A stretch of 64,000 nucleotides of DNA from Branchiostoma floridae (taxonomy: Eukaryota; Chordata; Leptocardii; Amphioxiformes; Branchiostomatidae): assembly GCF_000003815.2 (NCBI RefSeq), contig NC_049986.1, positions 14,335,933 to 14,399,932 of the forward strand, written 5' to 3'. Numbering within the stretch: the first letter of the stretch is position 1; every line of letters begins with the position of its first letter. Positions 13,601 through 24,758 of this stretch are shown here, piece after piece. Both the position numbers and the translations under genes were made by a program. A model generated the notes under the pieces. The model was not told the DNA's origin. It did not search any database and saw only the letters and a list, made by a program, of their open reading frames with translations.

Positions 13601-15601
13601 GGGAAATTTAGAAATCGTCACCACCATCGCCGCAGGTGAAAAAATTTAGAAAAAAGAATTATAAAATAATAATGTAAATGTATTCTTTGAAAAAGTATGA
13701 TTAGATTTGAAAGCTTTGTTCATATAGCTGATACTGTCCTACATTACCTAAAGTATCCAAAGCTGATGCATCATATTAAGGTGTTACACCACTGTGCCAT
13801 CACAACTTTACTGAATGTATCCATTTTCCTCCAGCATCTTCGCCGATTCAACAACTTCAACTCGTACCTGGCTATCCTGTCAGCACTGGACTCTGCACCC
13901 ATACGGAGATTAGAGTGGCAGAAACAAACCACAGACGTGAGAACTTCTTCTGATGTACATTCTTGAGCACTGCTGATTATCAATAATATCAGACTTGTTG
14001 GTTGAAGGTTTACAATATTGTTCTGTTTAGAAAAGGGTCAAAGGGGTTATGTGAAATTGTAAGTGCAGTATTTCCTCTGGTGGAATGTCAAAGGCACTTC
14101 AAATATTAAGCTTCCTCTACTACTTCTTATGTTTTTAGTCATTGGGGTAGATTGTCCTGGACCATAAAAAAATACTCTATACAAAATTTACGATATATGA
14201 AACATAATGTACAAGTTGTACAGTACAACTGTTTGACATTGCAATCTTTTTTCCTGTCACAGGGTCTTGCAGAGTACTGCACACTGATAGACAGCACCTC
14301 GTCATTCCGTGCGTACCGGGCAGCCCTGGCAGAGGCAGAACCACCCTGTATACCTTACCTGTAAGCTTGTAAATTTTCTTGTTATGTTTGTTCCAAGAAG
14401 CTCTTGGTTACTCTTTTGCTTCTGTAATTAGAATGGTAAAGATACAGCTTAAAATTCAGCATCCTCTCCAACAGCATTAAACAAAAAAAAACCTGATCAA
14501 AATACCTTTTGGACTGAAAATTTTTTTCAGTCAGCTATGCAAGATAGCTGGCACCATCTGAATCCTCTGGCCGTTATGAAAACAGCTGCTTGACTAGCTT
14601 TGTATTGTATTTCTTATTACCTAAATGTCTAACCTTCACTGACACACCCCTAATGTGATGTTCTGTGTTTTTGCAGAGGGCTGATCCTACAGGACATCAC
14701 GTTTGTTCACCTGGGCAACCCTGACATGCTGGAGGATGGGATCATCAACTTTGCCAAGCGTTGGCAGCAGTTTAACATCTTGGACAATGTGCGCAGGTTC
14801 AAACAAGTGTAAGTTTTCAGCAGATTCTGTTCTATTGCTGGAATGCATAGGACTTCATCTGTTTCATACGAATCAGAAACTAAGGCATTACAAGTTTTAG
14901 ACATAAAATCGGAGGCATGCTGTTGCTATCTCAACAACAGCAAAATTGATTGGTGAATAGTCAATTGTCAAGGTTCTTCAATATTCAAAAAAATATGAAA
15001 GATGCACCAATTGACATTTAAGAACCAGCACATGACCATGTGCTACTTACCATTGTTGTCCGTGACTTGTTCCGCAAAGAATGTGACTATTTTCCAACTT
15101 AGAAACCAGGTCACTTAGTATGTTAAGGAAGGACAATTTTTCGTATCATTGCTGCTTGTTCATTTTGCTGTAGAAAATTTGTTTGTTTGTTTATTTTTTT
15201 ATTTCAGGCCCATACACAAAGACAATACATATATACATTTAAAAACAATGATCTACTTAAAAGTTTTAAGAAATAGATTTAAAAAATTACACAGTATCTC
15301 ATGGCCAATGTACGGCGTAGCAATAGTGTCTCCAAAACTTGCTCCTAGAGAATACGTACGAATGTAAAAAATGAGATGAAATGTTTCTCCATGCTTGAGG
15401 TCCGTGAGTGAAATAAGTTTACTTCTTCCCCTCAGGCATTACGACTTCAAGAGAAATGAGAAGATCCAGACATTCTTCAACAACTTTGACGAGTACCTGT
15501 CGGAGGAGGCTCTGTGGCAGATGTCGCTGGAGATCAAACCTCGCGGCGTCCGCCGGAAACCCGAGCCAAAGGAGCCGCCCCCTGCAGAGTCCTCCAGTTG
15601 A
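1663..15601 (+). CDS. RAPGEF1: RAPGEF1 / C3G, Rap guanine-nucleotide exchange factor 1 (about 19 coding exons)
   Basis: Activates Rap1/R-Ras by GDP-GTP exchange downstream of Crk adaptors at the membrane. Exons: 1663-1908, 4903-5075, 5846-5993, 6370-6461, 7372 (or 7387)-7563, a gap-truncated exon to 8370, 8938-9233, 9780-9895, 10456-10612, 11281-11356, 11701-11782, 12058-12150, 12546-12731, 13106-13285, 13416-13494, 13835-13936, 14263-14360, 14677-14808, 15436-15601; phases agree throughout except across the gap. The N-terminal helical part has VYQSLANLIRWSDQV, shared with vertebrate C3G. The middle has Crk-SH3 type PxLPxK motifs (PALPPKR, PPLPMKK). The RasGEF-N region begins near GGSMDVLIVHAT and holds YEAFLTTYRTF. 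The CDC25 domain includes EQMTLLDAEAF, HFNKMSYW, NFNSYLAILSALDSAPIRRL and FAKRWQQFNILD. The first exon (ATG 1663, Kozak-like; basic segment RRRRSGRG) is the least certain. Sequence inside the gap is missing. Confidence 0.95.
1909..4902 (+). other. RAPGEF1 intron 1
   Basis: About 3 kb of AT-rich sequence between the putative first exon (donor CAG|GTTTTG) and the exon starting at 4903 (acceptor TTTTCCAG). Both borders are phase 0. I see no conserved exon, RNA gene or clear repeat inside it. Confidence 0.5.
5038..5315 (+). repeat. minisatellite duplicating the 5' splice site of RAPGEF1 exon 2
   Basis: Five tandem copies of a 63-base unit (copies begin at 5038, 5101, 5164, 5227 and a 48-base shortened step to 5275). 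Each unit consists of the last ~38 coding bases of exon 2, the donor AAAG|GTAGG and ~20 intron bases. Only the first donor (after 5075) preserves the reading frame, because reading on meets TAG directly after the exon end. Unit length is a multiple of three. Confidence 0.92.
5719..5880 (+). repeat. tandem triplication of the 3' splice site of RAPGEF1 exon 3
   Basis: The acceptor and first ~35 exon bases occur three times, with AG ending at 5721, 5774 and 5845; each is followed by TTCTGTGATNATGTCGTGCC. The second and third copies have long pyrimidine tracts (CTTTCCCCCCACAG). Only the last copy runs into the full exon (5846-5993). A more decayed copy of the exon body lies at about 5585-5645. 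Confidence 0.88.
7678..7911. other. assembly gap (234 N)
   Basis: Run of N between the RAPGEF1 exon ending at 7563 and the Ser/Pro-rich exon whose visible part starts at 7912. The acceptor and 5' part of that exon, and possibly another exon, are hidden here. Confidence 1.
9242..9451. mobile_element. short inverted-repeat element (MITE) just inside RAPGEF1 intron
   Basis: Terminal inverted repeats TACTGTAAATGCA (9242-9254) and TGCATTTACAGTA (9439-9451), with inner repeats of the type TTCGCGGTGGTTTTA. TA dinucleotides bound the core, as for Tc1/mariner-like insertions. No coding capacity. It begins 9 bases after the splice donor at 9234. Confidence 0.8.
9968..10215. repeat. intronic minisatellite, 56-57 base unit, about four copies
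   Basis: Unit containing CTAAAATTACCATGATATTC and AAAGTGACCTCATTTTT, with copies starting near 9979, 10036, 10093 and 10149 and a decayed fifth. It lies in the RAPGEF1 intron after exon 9780-9895 and, unlike the other minisatellites here, carries no splice site. Confidence 0.9.
11783..12057 (+). other. U12-type AT-AC intron in RAPGEF1
   Basis: The intron starts ATATCCTTTT directly after the codon fragment AG (exon end 11782), which matches the U12 5' splice consensus. It has the branch-site consensus TCCTTAAC about 10 bases before the terminal AC at 12057. Joining here gives the conserved protein order LLYR-YNKFRHM, equivalent to LQYR-YEKF in human C3G; no GT-AG choice restores this frame. 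Confidence 0.9.
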
Positions 15602-18440
15602 AGCGTTCCTTGTTAAGATCTTATTTACGAACCATTTCATCTCATATTTATTGTATCATCAACCACTTTGTAACTCCCACCGAAAAACACCCCTGTGTCT
15701 GGTATGGAAGCATCCAAAGATGGCTGATATTTACCAGTGCTTTGGGATGTAACACTAAAACACAGGGGTGTGCACGTGCTGCTGATGTTTTTCTAAGGAT
15801 GAATGTCAGTTCAGTAGAGTGCTAAAATTGGAGTCAAGTGGACAATGTCATATTGAGGCCATTGCAAGAAGAGAACCACTTGATATGGCTAACTTCTTAT
15901 AAAGTCATATATGATGTACAGCAGGGATATGGTCTCCCATTGCCTTTCTTATCCTACAAATAAGAATTTGAAAGGCAAGCGGTTAGAAGGCCAAGAAAGA
16001 GAGAGAGAAAGAGAGATACAGTGGCTGTTTCATACAGGTCTTTGTATGGAAATTTATTTGCACAGCCAGAGGCAACCTGTTTTGTGTACCTCATGGCAAG
16101 TGATCTGCAACCAATCAAATTGGAAATGGTTGAGTTTGTTCCTCCTACCATCCCTCTGACTCCTGATTTCTTGCAAGGACCAGTGTAGGAGAGAATGTGA
16201 AAGCTGGTTTGCTGGTTTCTTTGGTAGAGACCATTAGTGGTGTGGTCACTTTTTCTGCTTCGAAAATCATCAACAAAACTGGCCTCTTTGGAAAGTTTTT
16301 ATAGTCTGAAAACTTGAGCAGGTGAGGGTCACTTGTCCTAATAGTAAGATTATGTTATTTTCTGAGGGCCAAAGTGTTAACATTTGGGGCATTACAAACA
16401 AAGGCCGCGTACGTCAATGAAGGTTGGACAAAGGCCACATGCTTTATATCAAATCTGGTGTATATGTCAGTGTAGAGACTCCCCGACATATGTCTGGGTA
16501 GAGGCTCCAATATATATATGTGTATATATATGTGTAAGCACTGGACCGACATGCAGAATTTGAACTACAATGGGAGATGTTCCTTTCTCTATACAAACAT
16601 CTGTGTGGCAAGGATTATAAAATGCTGGCATTTGCTTCCTCACACTCTGAGATTAAATGTCTTGATTTTGATTGAAAGGATGGCCTTTTAGGCAGGGCAG
16701 ATAGAAGAAAGGAATAGTGTAAATTGTTGTAAATGATTGTAAGTAAGCTGTGATATTCTTTGGGCAAGTGGAGTAGGCTCAAGAGTAACAGAATAAACAA
16801 AAGAAACGAAAGGGAAACAGCCACAATTTGAGACCTGGAGTTGATACAGAAGCTGCTTTTCACATGCAGCAGTGACAGAATGAGTTTTTGAAGTAGGAAC
16901 TTTAGAGAGTGCCATGACATTCTTTGTTGAAGATGAGAGGACGTGAACAAAGAAGTATACTTTGTCTTCCATGTTGTAGATATCACTGTAGCTAGTGTGT
17001 GGAAATGTTCAAGACAGGAAAATCAAAGGACAGGAGAAGCAAACTTGAGACAAGAAACACTCTTCCAAGCAGGAGCACAGTCTTTGGGAACAATACAAGT
17101 AGTACATAATGTTTCAGTGGAAGTTACTGGCTGCACTGTTTGTAGTTCTTTCAAGTGATCTGAAAGATCAATTCTAAAGTGCATAGTGCGAGTACATGCA
17201 TTCATATTTTTATGTGCATGCACTGTGTACAGGAGATTAACAAAGTTAGTCTAAACCTGCATTAAAAGGAGTGTGCTCTTGCTAGTTCCCACGTGACCTT
17301 CTGGAATACATTGTGCTACCACAGTTGGCCAATCACATCTTGTGTTACATCCCAGGTTATCGTACATGTATTTCCATAGGAACAGTTAGCTAAGGGATGT
17401 TCCCTTCAAACAATTATCCTCTGGCTGTGATAAAGGTATTCTTAAGACTAGTTAACAAATTTGGACACCATAGCAAATGGTATTCATAACACTTATGCAA
17501 GTAAAGATGTGTTACACAGTATGTAGAATAACTTGTTGCCATTGCATTAGGTATGCATCTGTACTGTCTGTGTGTACATTCATTTGTACTGTAGGTAAAG
17601 CCTTTATGAACTGTGAATCAAAAGTGTTCATACATGTAGATAGCAGAGAACCTATAGGCAGTGTAGATATCTTGACTGAGTGTATTTGTTTTCTGTCACA
17701 GTGTCTTTCATCCCATGTATCATGGTTTGTATGTTATTGAAAGATAGGGAAAAGTAAGCTTTAGATAAGTTCTGATAGCAGTTCTGTTCTACAGTGACAA
17801 AACAATATTTGATATGTGATATACGTCCAAACTACAGTCAATCTTGCCACTTTTCTGTAGTCAAAAAATGAAATCAAATCTATGAGTTTTTACCTAAATT
17901 TGGTGGGAGATTTTCTGTTTAGATTACAGACCAAAAGCAACTACCAGTACAAAGTCTATTGGACAACAGTATGATATATTCATGTGAAATGAGAGACAAG
18001 AAAAGTAATTTATGTAATTTATGGGTAGATACTTTCTATAAAATGGCTAAGGTGGCCAACATTGTCATATATGTATCATATCTGTTTGCAACCACAGTTT
18101 TATCTGTTTAGATAGAATATAGCATAGCAATTCTTAAGCACTAAGTGCCAAATTTCTTTCTAGATTCCTTTATGTTTCCTACATTTTTTATTGTTATTAT
18201 AGAATATTACCCTCTATTTTCAACATTTGTGTATTGCTCATCCCTTGTTCTTGTGTATATATTTCTGTTCTGTAATGTTTTGTAAATAAGGGATTTCTAT
18301 GGACTCCCTGTAAAGAGATAGGATATGAAATTGTGTAAAAGCCAAACCACGCTGTGCTGACATGTTTCGCCTTTTACGTCTACAGAAGGTGTTGCCTAAT
18401 GTTATTTGTAAATTTTACAATAAAAGCCATTCATAATGTT
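15602..18440 (+). other. RAPGEF1 3' UTR with poly(A) signal
   Basis: After the TGA at 15599-15601 there is no further coding sequence. AATAAA lies at 18419-18424, followed by a T/GT-rich stretch, the usual cleavage context. The region includes an AG-rich run near 15999-16018 and a TA/TG-rich run near 16510-16540. Confidence 0.65.
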
Positions 18441-18484
18441 ATATGCAAGTCCTTAGTGTGTTTCTGTTTCTGTCACATCTACTT

Positions 18485-18576
18485 ATTCTCCTACGCAGAG
18501 GGGTCGTTGCAAACTCCTCTAGAGTAAGAGGAGTTTTTCAATGCCAATGACTTTGGTCCCCTCTGCGTAGGAGAAT
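18485..18576. mobile_element. 92-base double-hairpin MITE (family A)
   Basis: Perfect 19-base inverted ends, ATTCTCCTACGCAGAGGGG and its complement, enclosing a second inner palindrome (AAACTCCTCT ... AGAGGAGTTT). The same ends recur at 22286-22382, showing a dispersed family. Confidence 0.85.
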
Positions 18577-18599
18577 GTATCAACTAAAAGTACATGAGT

Positions 18600-19330
18600 A
18601 TGGTTATATTGCCAAAACATGGTCCTGTCCATGCTTCTGAAATGTAACCCATCCAACCATTCTGTATGCAGTACAGCACACGGTTTGATATATCCATTTG
18701 AATGTTATCCAGCCCTTCCACTCCTGCTAGTGCATGTTCCTGTCCTTGGTGCTGAAGAACACCTACCCTCTTGCATTAAATGGTTTTGTCAATGGCAATG
18801 AAATGGGATCCACCCTTCGAAAGTACATGTACAAGGTTCTAATCCAGAGCATGGACCTGTCCTCCTGAAATGTGACCCTATCCTACCATCAAGTTTACAG
18901 TAACATCACTTGGTTGTGTGCATTGAAATCTAATCCAAGTCCTGATAGTATCTGGTCCTGTCCTTGGTGCTGAAGAACACCATACCCTTCCTCTGTTTTA
19001 ATTAATGGTTTGGTCCATGGTGATGAACTGTGATCCATCCTTTGAACTTACATGATGGTAGTGCCCCAAACGTGGACCTGTCCTTGGTCCTTAACATAAT
19101 CCTATTTATGTATGGTAGGATATAGTTCATGGTCATGTCCTTAGTCCAAAATGCTCTATCTTACCGTCCCTGCTATAGTACATGGCCATGTCCTTAGTCC
19201 AGGAAGTACTACTATCTTATCACTCCAGTCCTGCAACAGTAAGTGCTCCTGTACTTGGTGCTGAAATGCGATCCTATCATACCACCCCTGTTAAAGTACA
19301 TGGTTGTGTCCACAACACTTATCAACCTTT
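18600..19330. repeat. decayed tandem repeat
   Basis: Imperfect recurrence of a phrase of the type CATGGTCCTGTCCTTGGTGC followed by TGAAATGTGATCCTATC, roughly every 60-120 bases, with many substitutions and indels. No coding potential. It fills the space between the RAPGEF1 3' end and the minus-strand gene. Confidence 0.6.
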
Positions 19331-19467
19331 TCCTGGCGTTACCCCAGGTAGATTTGTAACGTTATGTCAGGTGAGCATTCTGCTTTCTGCTCAAGAATAC
19401 AACATTTGACGCAAAATGGTGATCATATGGGGCATGTTTATTCAAGTGAAGACAGTGTGCTGGTATA

Positions 19468-22400
19468 CTACTGTGTTGTATTTTCTGTGGATGCCTTTGC
19501 AGACGGTGGGGGTGGTTTTGTTGGAGACTTTGGTGTTGGTGTCTTCGGGCACTTCTTGGGAGACGTAGCACCGGTCCGGGATGCCACTCGGGAAGGGGGC
19601 CTGCTCTGTAACGTGATCTTGGTCGCAATGGGCGGCAACCCCATCCTGGGGACTGGGGAAGGAAATGAAAATGTATCCGGCCGGTGTTACATTATATGGT
19701 GACACTAACTCATATCAATACTAAGGCGTACTTATCACACACCTAAACGGAGAGAAAAGAAGCAACCTACACACCCTTCCTTCGGCCGCAGACGTATGAC
19801 CGTATACAAAAAAAAAAATGTACATCTCGGATAACTAACGTAGTACAATACATTACTAAGCTGAAGATATCTGAGTGTATCTATATATGGCCTCCTTTGG
19901 TCAATATTGACCATGGTAAAATCCTAATTGATATCAGCCCTACAGCGTCGGATGCGGCTAAACAGTCCCACACGAGAATGACTTGCCTTCGTCACACGAG
20001 TTTGCCACATAGGGCACATCTGTAAATGACTCAGGTCTGTTGCAGAGTTCTTAATTTATATATGAGTCGGCCATTCGGGGTATCACAACAGCTACGTTTG
20101 CAGTGTAACCAGTCCAGATGGACAATGTCAACGTTGTGTTAATGGTGAGAATCCCGTCAACATTTCACAGAAAGGCACCCACCTACTAGCCTGAGTACCA
20201 TCCTCCGTAGTGACCGCTGGCTCACTACTTTCCCTTGCCAACCGTGGTTAGCAAACGAAAGTAGTGAGCCAGCGGTCACTACGGAGGATGGTACTCAGCA
20301 TCAGGCTACCCACCTACACCTCTGACCGGGCCGTCGTTGGGCCTGTTACCGAAGCGGGTTGCCTTCTCCCAGGCCTTGAACCTGGGATCAAGCGTGGGCG
20401 GCCACTGGAACGTCTGCCGGTACGTGGAGTCCAGGGAGCGGTTGATGACCGGGGCGCCGCCTGAATTTGATGCGATTATCAAGAGAATGTGTCGTATCGC
20501 GTTATCAGTCGTTTTCGTTAAACAAACCAAGAACACCCAAGAACACTCAATCAGTTCAATAAATTAAGTTTTCCAAAATCGTAGCTACCCTCCCTTTTTC
20601 AAACTGCACTGCAAAGGATTAACACTTTTCGACTAACAAATTATAATTGGAGTTATGTTATCTCGTGGAGTGTTAGCAATTATGATTAATAACTAGAGTT
20701 CGGCGACCTCATACCTCCATGAAAATTTAGAGCTTTTGTAAATTTCATGCAAATGACTAAGACATTAACATAATCTATGCATGGTGTTGTTCATCATTGA
20801 CAAACGTACACATGTCACAATTATAGAATTCCCATTATTAATCATAAAGCGGTTTTGCAATTTTTACATAAATTATGCAAATAAGTTCCTCATTACCATA
20901 TTTAGTATCTGCTTATATTCCACCTATCATAATAAACATGTGTTACATTTATTGAAGTCCAGTTATTGAAAACAATGGAATTATACAATTTCCTCATTAA
21001 TTATGCAAATTAAGTCCTCATTTGCATAAAATGTATATCATTATGAACATCTTTGCCTAAGGTACCCGCATGCCTAATATGATGCCAATCCGTCAATCCT
21101 TTCTGCAGTTATCCTCTTTGGAATGTCTTGACAAAAACGCCCCTGTAGTTCCTAAATTAAATGTTAGGGGACTGAAACTTGCTCCACTTTGTCATGACAC
21201 TGAAAGCTATCTACCACTTAAAGTTCAAGACCATATCACGTCCAAGACAAGAGATACATAGAAAAAACTGCTATGATTGAATGTTGTCATTAATTATGCA
21301 AATTTGCTCCTATTTTGCATAATTAGTATTCCATCTTGTACAACATTGTCCAAGGTACCTACATACCAAAAATCATGAAAATCCGTTGTTCCCTTCCTGA
21401 GTTATCCTCGTCAGAAGTTTTTGACAAAAATGCCCCTGCTATCCTAAAACTAGACGCTAGGGGGCCCAAACTTATGTCACTTCTTCCTGAGCACAAGAGC
21501 TATCTATTACTAAAAAATCGTGACCATAGCATGTTCAGAACACCAAGATAGCAAAACCGGAAGTTGCGCTGCAGTACCAAGGGGAGCCGCTAGGGGGCCC
21601 AAAATCTAATCATTTCCAGCTTTCATCACACCCTACCAACATAGTAAGTATGAAACCAATCCACCCAGCCGTTCTTGAGTTATCTTGTTTACACACAGAC
21701 AGACACACAGACAGACAAACGCGGGGTAAAATATAACCTCCATGACATTTCATGGAGGTAATAATTATGCAACGCGAGTATCACCTTTTTCAAACTTGGG
21801 CACAGAGAACTGGTGGTTGCGTTCGGTAGAGAAATTTGTCAGACCTGGAAAGGAGACCGAAAGAGCGTGTGTTACTGGAGCCTGGTGCATGTACAAAACA
21901 AGTTTATGGTGATAAGGCTAGGTACCGGGCGTGGGAGAAGCTTTAAGAACAAGACTAACTTTAGCATTTCCCTTCGGTTGTTCACAGACATGTCATTTCC
22001 GGGGTTGTTTTATAAGTCTCGTCCACGTATATCATTGTGAGTTCAGCGCTCGAAAAGTGTGTGCGGGAAGGTTTACTTGGACAAAAAACAACAACAGATA
22101 ACGTTAAATATGAAATGAAGATTTTACCTAGATGTCTGAACATATCAGGGAAGCGGCTTCTACACAGTGAAAGGTCCGGTTCCCAGATTCCAAATGTCTA
22201 AGGAAGAATATGGGAGAAAGAACATGATTGATACAGGGACATTGTATTCGGTTGTAAAATTATTAAAACAAAATGATGTCCCTGTCATTCTCCTGCGCAG
22301 TGACATCCAATTGCCAAGGGCAAACTGCCCCTTGTCCACAAGGAGTTTCGAGACGACTGTGCTCCCTCTGCGTAGGAGAATGTGTCCTGTAAACCATATA

Positions 22401-23033
22401 TTTGAAGCTAACTCCATGAGATGGCATGGGTCCATAGCAATGTTCTCTTTTCATGCGAAAAGAACATGCAGGAACGCTTGGTGTTCTTAGAACTGCATGT
22501 TACTGAGCATTAAAAGGGAATGTCTTTTCCGTCACATGGGGAAATGTGACGAAAATTGTAAGCATGTTAACGTTAACGCTACATGTAGCGTTGTCATGTA
22601 AACTATGTACCACTGTGTCTGTGCCAATGAATTAAGAGATAATTGTACTTAACTTCATGCTATTTCTACGCTTTCTACTGTCAATTTTTTCATCCTATTC
22701 TAAGATGATAAGTTTGATAAAGATACCCATGCCTGTACTTACATGGTTGTCCCTGTTGTAAGGGCTCTGGTACACCAGCCCCACGGGGTGGGGGTTGTGC
22801 AGGCGGGTGGGCGAGAGTTTCCTGGGGATGTAGCGGGGCTGGGTGTTGACGGGTCCGTAGTCTGTGAAGGTGATGTTGCGGGGCAGGCAACTCCTACGGG
22901 TGAAGACGTTCGCCATCTTGTTTTTGGCGTTGCTAGGAGGTATTCCAGAACTGGAGACGCTCACTCTGGGTTTCCATGTGGCGCATAGCTTGATCGTGGT
23001 TACCTGAAGCGGTTCTTTGCTCTGCCCCTTCAT
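19468..23033 (-). CDS. short basic Pro/Arg/Tyr-rich protein, possible axonemal microtubule inner protein (3 exons)
   Basis: Not named. Exons on the minus strand: 23033-22739, 20460-20320 and 19652-19468, giving about 206 residues. Exon 1 encodes MKGQSKEPLQVTTIK and then RYIPRKLSPTRLHNPHPVGL; exon 2 has NRSLDSTYRQTFQWPP and FKAWEKATRFGNR; exon 3 has GLPPIATKITLQSRPPSR and a Lys/Pro/Thr tail before TAG. There is no catalytic domain, signal peptide or membrane segment; short Pro/Tyr/Arg motifs of this sort are typical of proteins lining ciliary doublet microtubules. Exon 1 joins exon 2 in frame from the donor at 22738 (GTACAG); the stronger-looking donor at 22742 (GTAAGT) would be out of phase unless a further exon exists. 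Exon 2 has two in-phase donors 6 bases apart. AATAAA (complement of 19437-19442) follows the stop. An RFX-like X-box lies ~60 bases upstream. Confidence 0.65.
20187..20308. mobile_element. hairpin MITE with 9-base target duplication beside a splice donor
   Basis: Perfect 40-base arms at 20193-20232 and 20257-20296, and outer ends TAGCCTGA/TCAGGCTA. The flanks CCCACCTAC at 20178-20186 and 20309-20317 are identical, a 9-base duplication as made by Mutator-like transposases. The right copy overlaps the 5' splice site of exon 2 of the minus-strand gene (exon end 20320). Confidence 0.9.
20712..21760. mobile_element. ~1.05 kb non-autonomous DNA transposon
   Basis: Ends TACCTCCATGAAA (20712-20724) and TTTCATGGAGGTA (21748-21760). 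It contains two diverged internal copies of a ~290-base segment (compare 21055-21210 with 21350-21500, both with GTTATCCTC and GACAAAAA-GCCCCTG) and a CAGACAGACACACAGACAG stretch near the right end. No transposase frame is visible. Confidence 0.75.
22286..22382. mobile_element. MITE, family A, second copy
   Basis: Ends CATTCTCCTGCGCAG and CTCTGCGTAGGAGAATG, the same family as 18485-18576, with a diverged centre. It lies in intron 1 of the minus-strand gene. Confidence 0.8.
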
Positions 23034-23090
23034 CTTGTGACATCACAATTAGAAAATTACGTCAGAAAGTGGCTCTTTCACGTCACTGAT

Positions 23091-23103
23091 GTTGATAGGT
23101 TAC
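23091..23103 (-). promoter_or_regulatory. X-box-like RFX site upstream of the putative ciliary gene
   Basis: On the minus strand it reads GTAACCTATCAAC, one mismatch from GTNRCC-N-RGYAAC, about 58 bases upstream of the start codon at 23033. Such sites drive ciliary genes via RFX factors. A TTACGTCA, CRE-like, lies between it and the ATG. Confidence 0.4.
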
Positions 23104-23515
23104 TACTGATTTTGTTTTTCTTACACAAAAGCCATGAACAGAGTAAATTAACCTTTTACGGGCCAGTGTTAAGTTTCTTGCGAAACACAGAATAGCCTGC
23201 AAATCCCATTGCCTTTGTGAGCTAATAGTAATGATTGACAACACGGTTCAACGTTTGACTGTCTTGGTGGTTCCTAATTAATGTTGCGTGGACTCGAAAG
23301 TGCAGTCAGCACCAAGGACAGGCCCCGCGCATATGGTCTCCAGGCATACATGTAACGTTACGATTGTTACACGTCACTGAAACTTTTGTGTCTTGTAAAG
23401 GCTAAGCCGGTGACTAGAAAAATTGCTTGCTTTATCAAGAAAGAGAACTGTACCCAGGGTATAGTACAAATTGTCCAGAAAAAAAACGCGATCATATGCG
23501 CAAAACAATACGTTA

Positions 23516-24758
23516 AGGCCCCCTCTCACTAGACGTGCGGCACGCTTGCGGCATTGCTGCGTTCGTTCACTGCGGCACTGTTGTGTTAATTTCGCCGATT
23601 TTGTCTTGCACTCACACTGACGTGCGGCACTGTTGCGTTTCTAGACTAAATGAACACGTTATTGACAATTGCAGCGTTGTCAATTTATGAAAAATCACCG
23701 TAAAATGATGAGAATGCCCGAAAATGAGATTTATAATGAAAAGATTTCCCTTATGATAATGAATTATATGGTACATATGCTATAAATAACCTTGAAAGAC
23801 TTTTACAGTAAAGGAAATGACCCAAATGAACGGACACGAAATATATACCAGATTTCACTCGATGTGTACGTTTTGCACCATGTAACGTTATGTGTAATTA
23901 TGTATGTTTATATGTTTATTCACCAATTTTGCAAATTTCTAAAATGAAAATGTTTGATATTTCATACTTTTTTTGTATGACGCTGAGTATTTTCATTGTC
24001 GGCGGATGGCTTACCAGCCTATTGATGTCTAAGTCTATCATATTTGTAAAAAGTGAGAAAAATATGGCCCATGGGTCTGAATGACTGCAATTTTGTATTT
24101 TATCGGTGGCAGGCTACCAGCAATGATTAGCTTGTAACGTTATAACGCAAACGCAAACTCGTTATCATCCAACATAAATAATTTCTTTTTGAACGTTGTA
24201 CGATAACCTTTATCTCTACATCCGTAGGTTAATCGATAAACCAGTTACTTATTTTTTGTTTTCAAGTATAAAATACTGACCTACTTTCCATTAAATAAAT
24301 CAAAAGATGTATTTTTAAGTTAACTCTGAATACGGATACAAGGTAAGTTTTCTGGAATTCGCAGTGTTTTAACTGGATCGAAAACCGCTGTAAAATTATT
24401 AGAAATGCATCTAAAATAGTTTTTCGGTGATAAAATGGTGTTTACTTTTGATTCTTGGTGTAAAATAGGCAAAATATATCCTTGATACTGTTTGGGGCAT
24501 GGTGGCGGCACCGTTGGGGCACCGTTGCGGCACTGTTGCGGCACTGTTGAGGCACTGTTGCGGCACTGTTGCGGCATCTTGCCACTTGCGTTATTTTTAA
24601 ACTTTTTAAAAAACGTCGCGCTTGCTTGCGGCACTTCTAGGTTTGCTTGCGGCACCTCTAGGTTTGCTTGCGGCACCTCTAGGTTCCGTGGCGGTACATC
24701 TGCGTTTTCGAACGCAGCAATGCCGCAAGCGTGCCGCACGTCAAGTGAGAGGGGGCCT
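23516..24758. mobile_element. 1243-base non-autonomous PIF/Harbinger-like transposon
   Basis: About 50-base inverted ends: left AGGCCCCCTCTCACTAGACG and on through GCAATGCCGCAAGCGTGCC-type sequence, right ending in GTGAGAGGGGGCCT. The flanking trinucleotide TTA occurs at 23513-23515 and 24759-24761, the 3-base duplication of the PIF/Harbinger superfamily. Subterminal GCGGCACTGTT repeats are frequent near the right end (24485-24700). The 139-codon frame inside is repeat-derived and not a transposase. Confidence 0.88.

Noticed and set aside
22160-22490. Overlapping frames of 91-107 codons within intron 1 of the minus-strand gene
   Set aside because: They cover a family A hairpin transposon and have no protein-like features.
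24320-24739. 139-codon minus-strand frame with repeated NLEVPQA
   Set aside because: Lies in the repeat-rich right end of the PIF/Harbinger-like element and encodes only the repeat; no DDE or DNA-binding motif.
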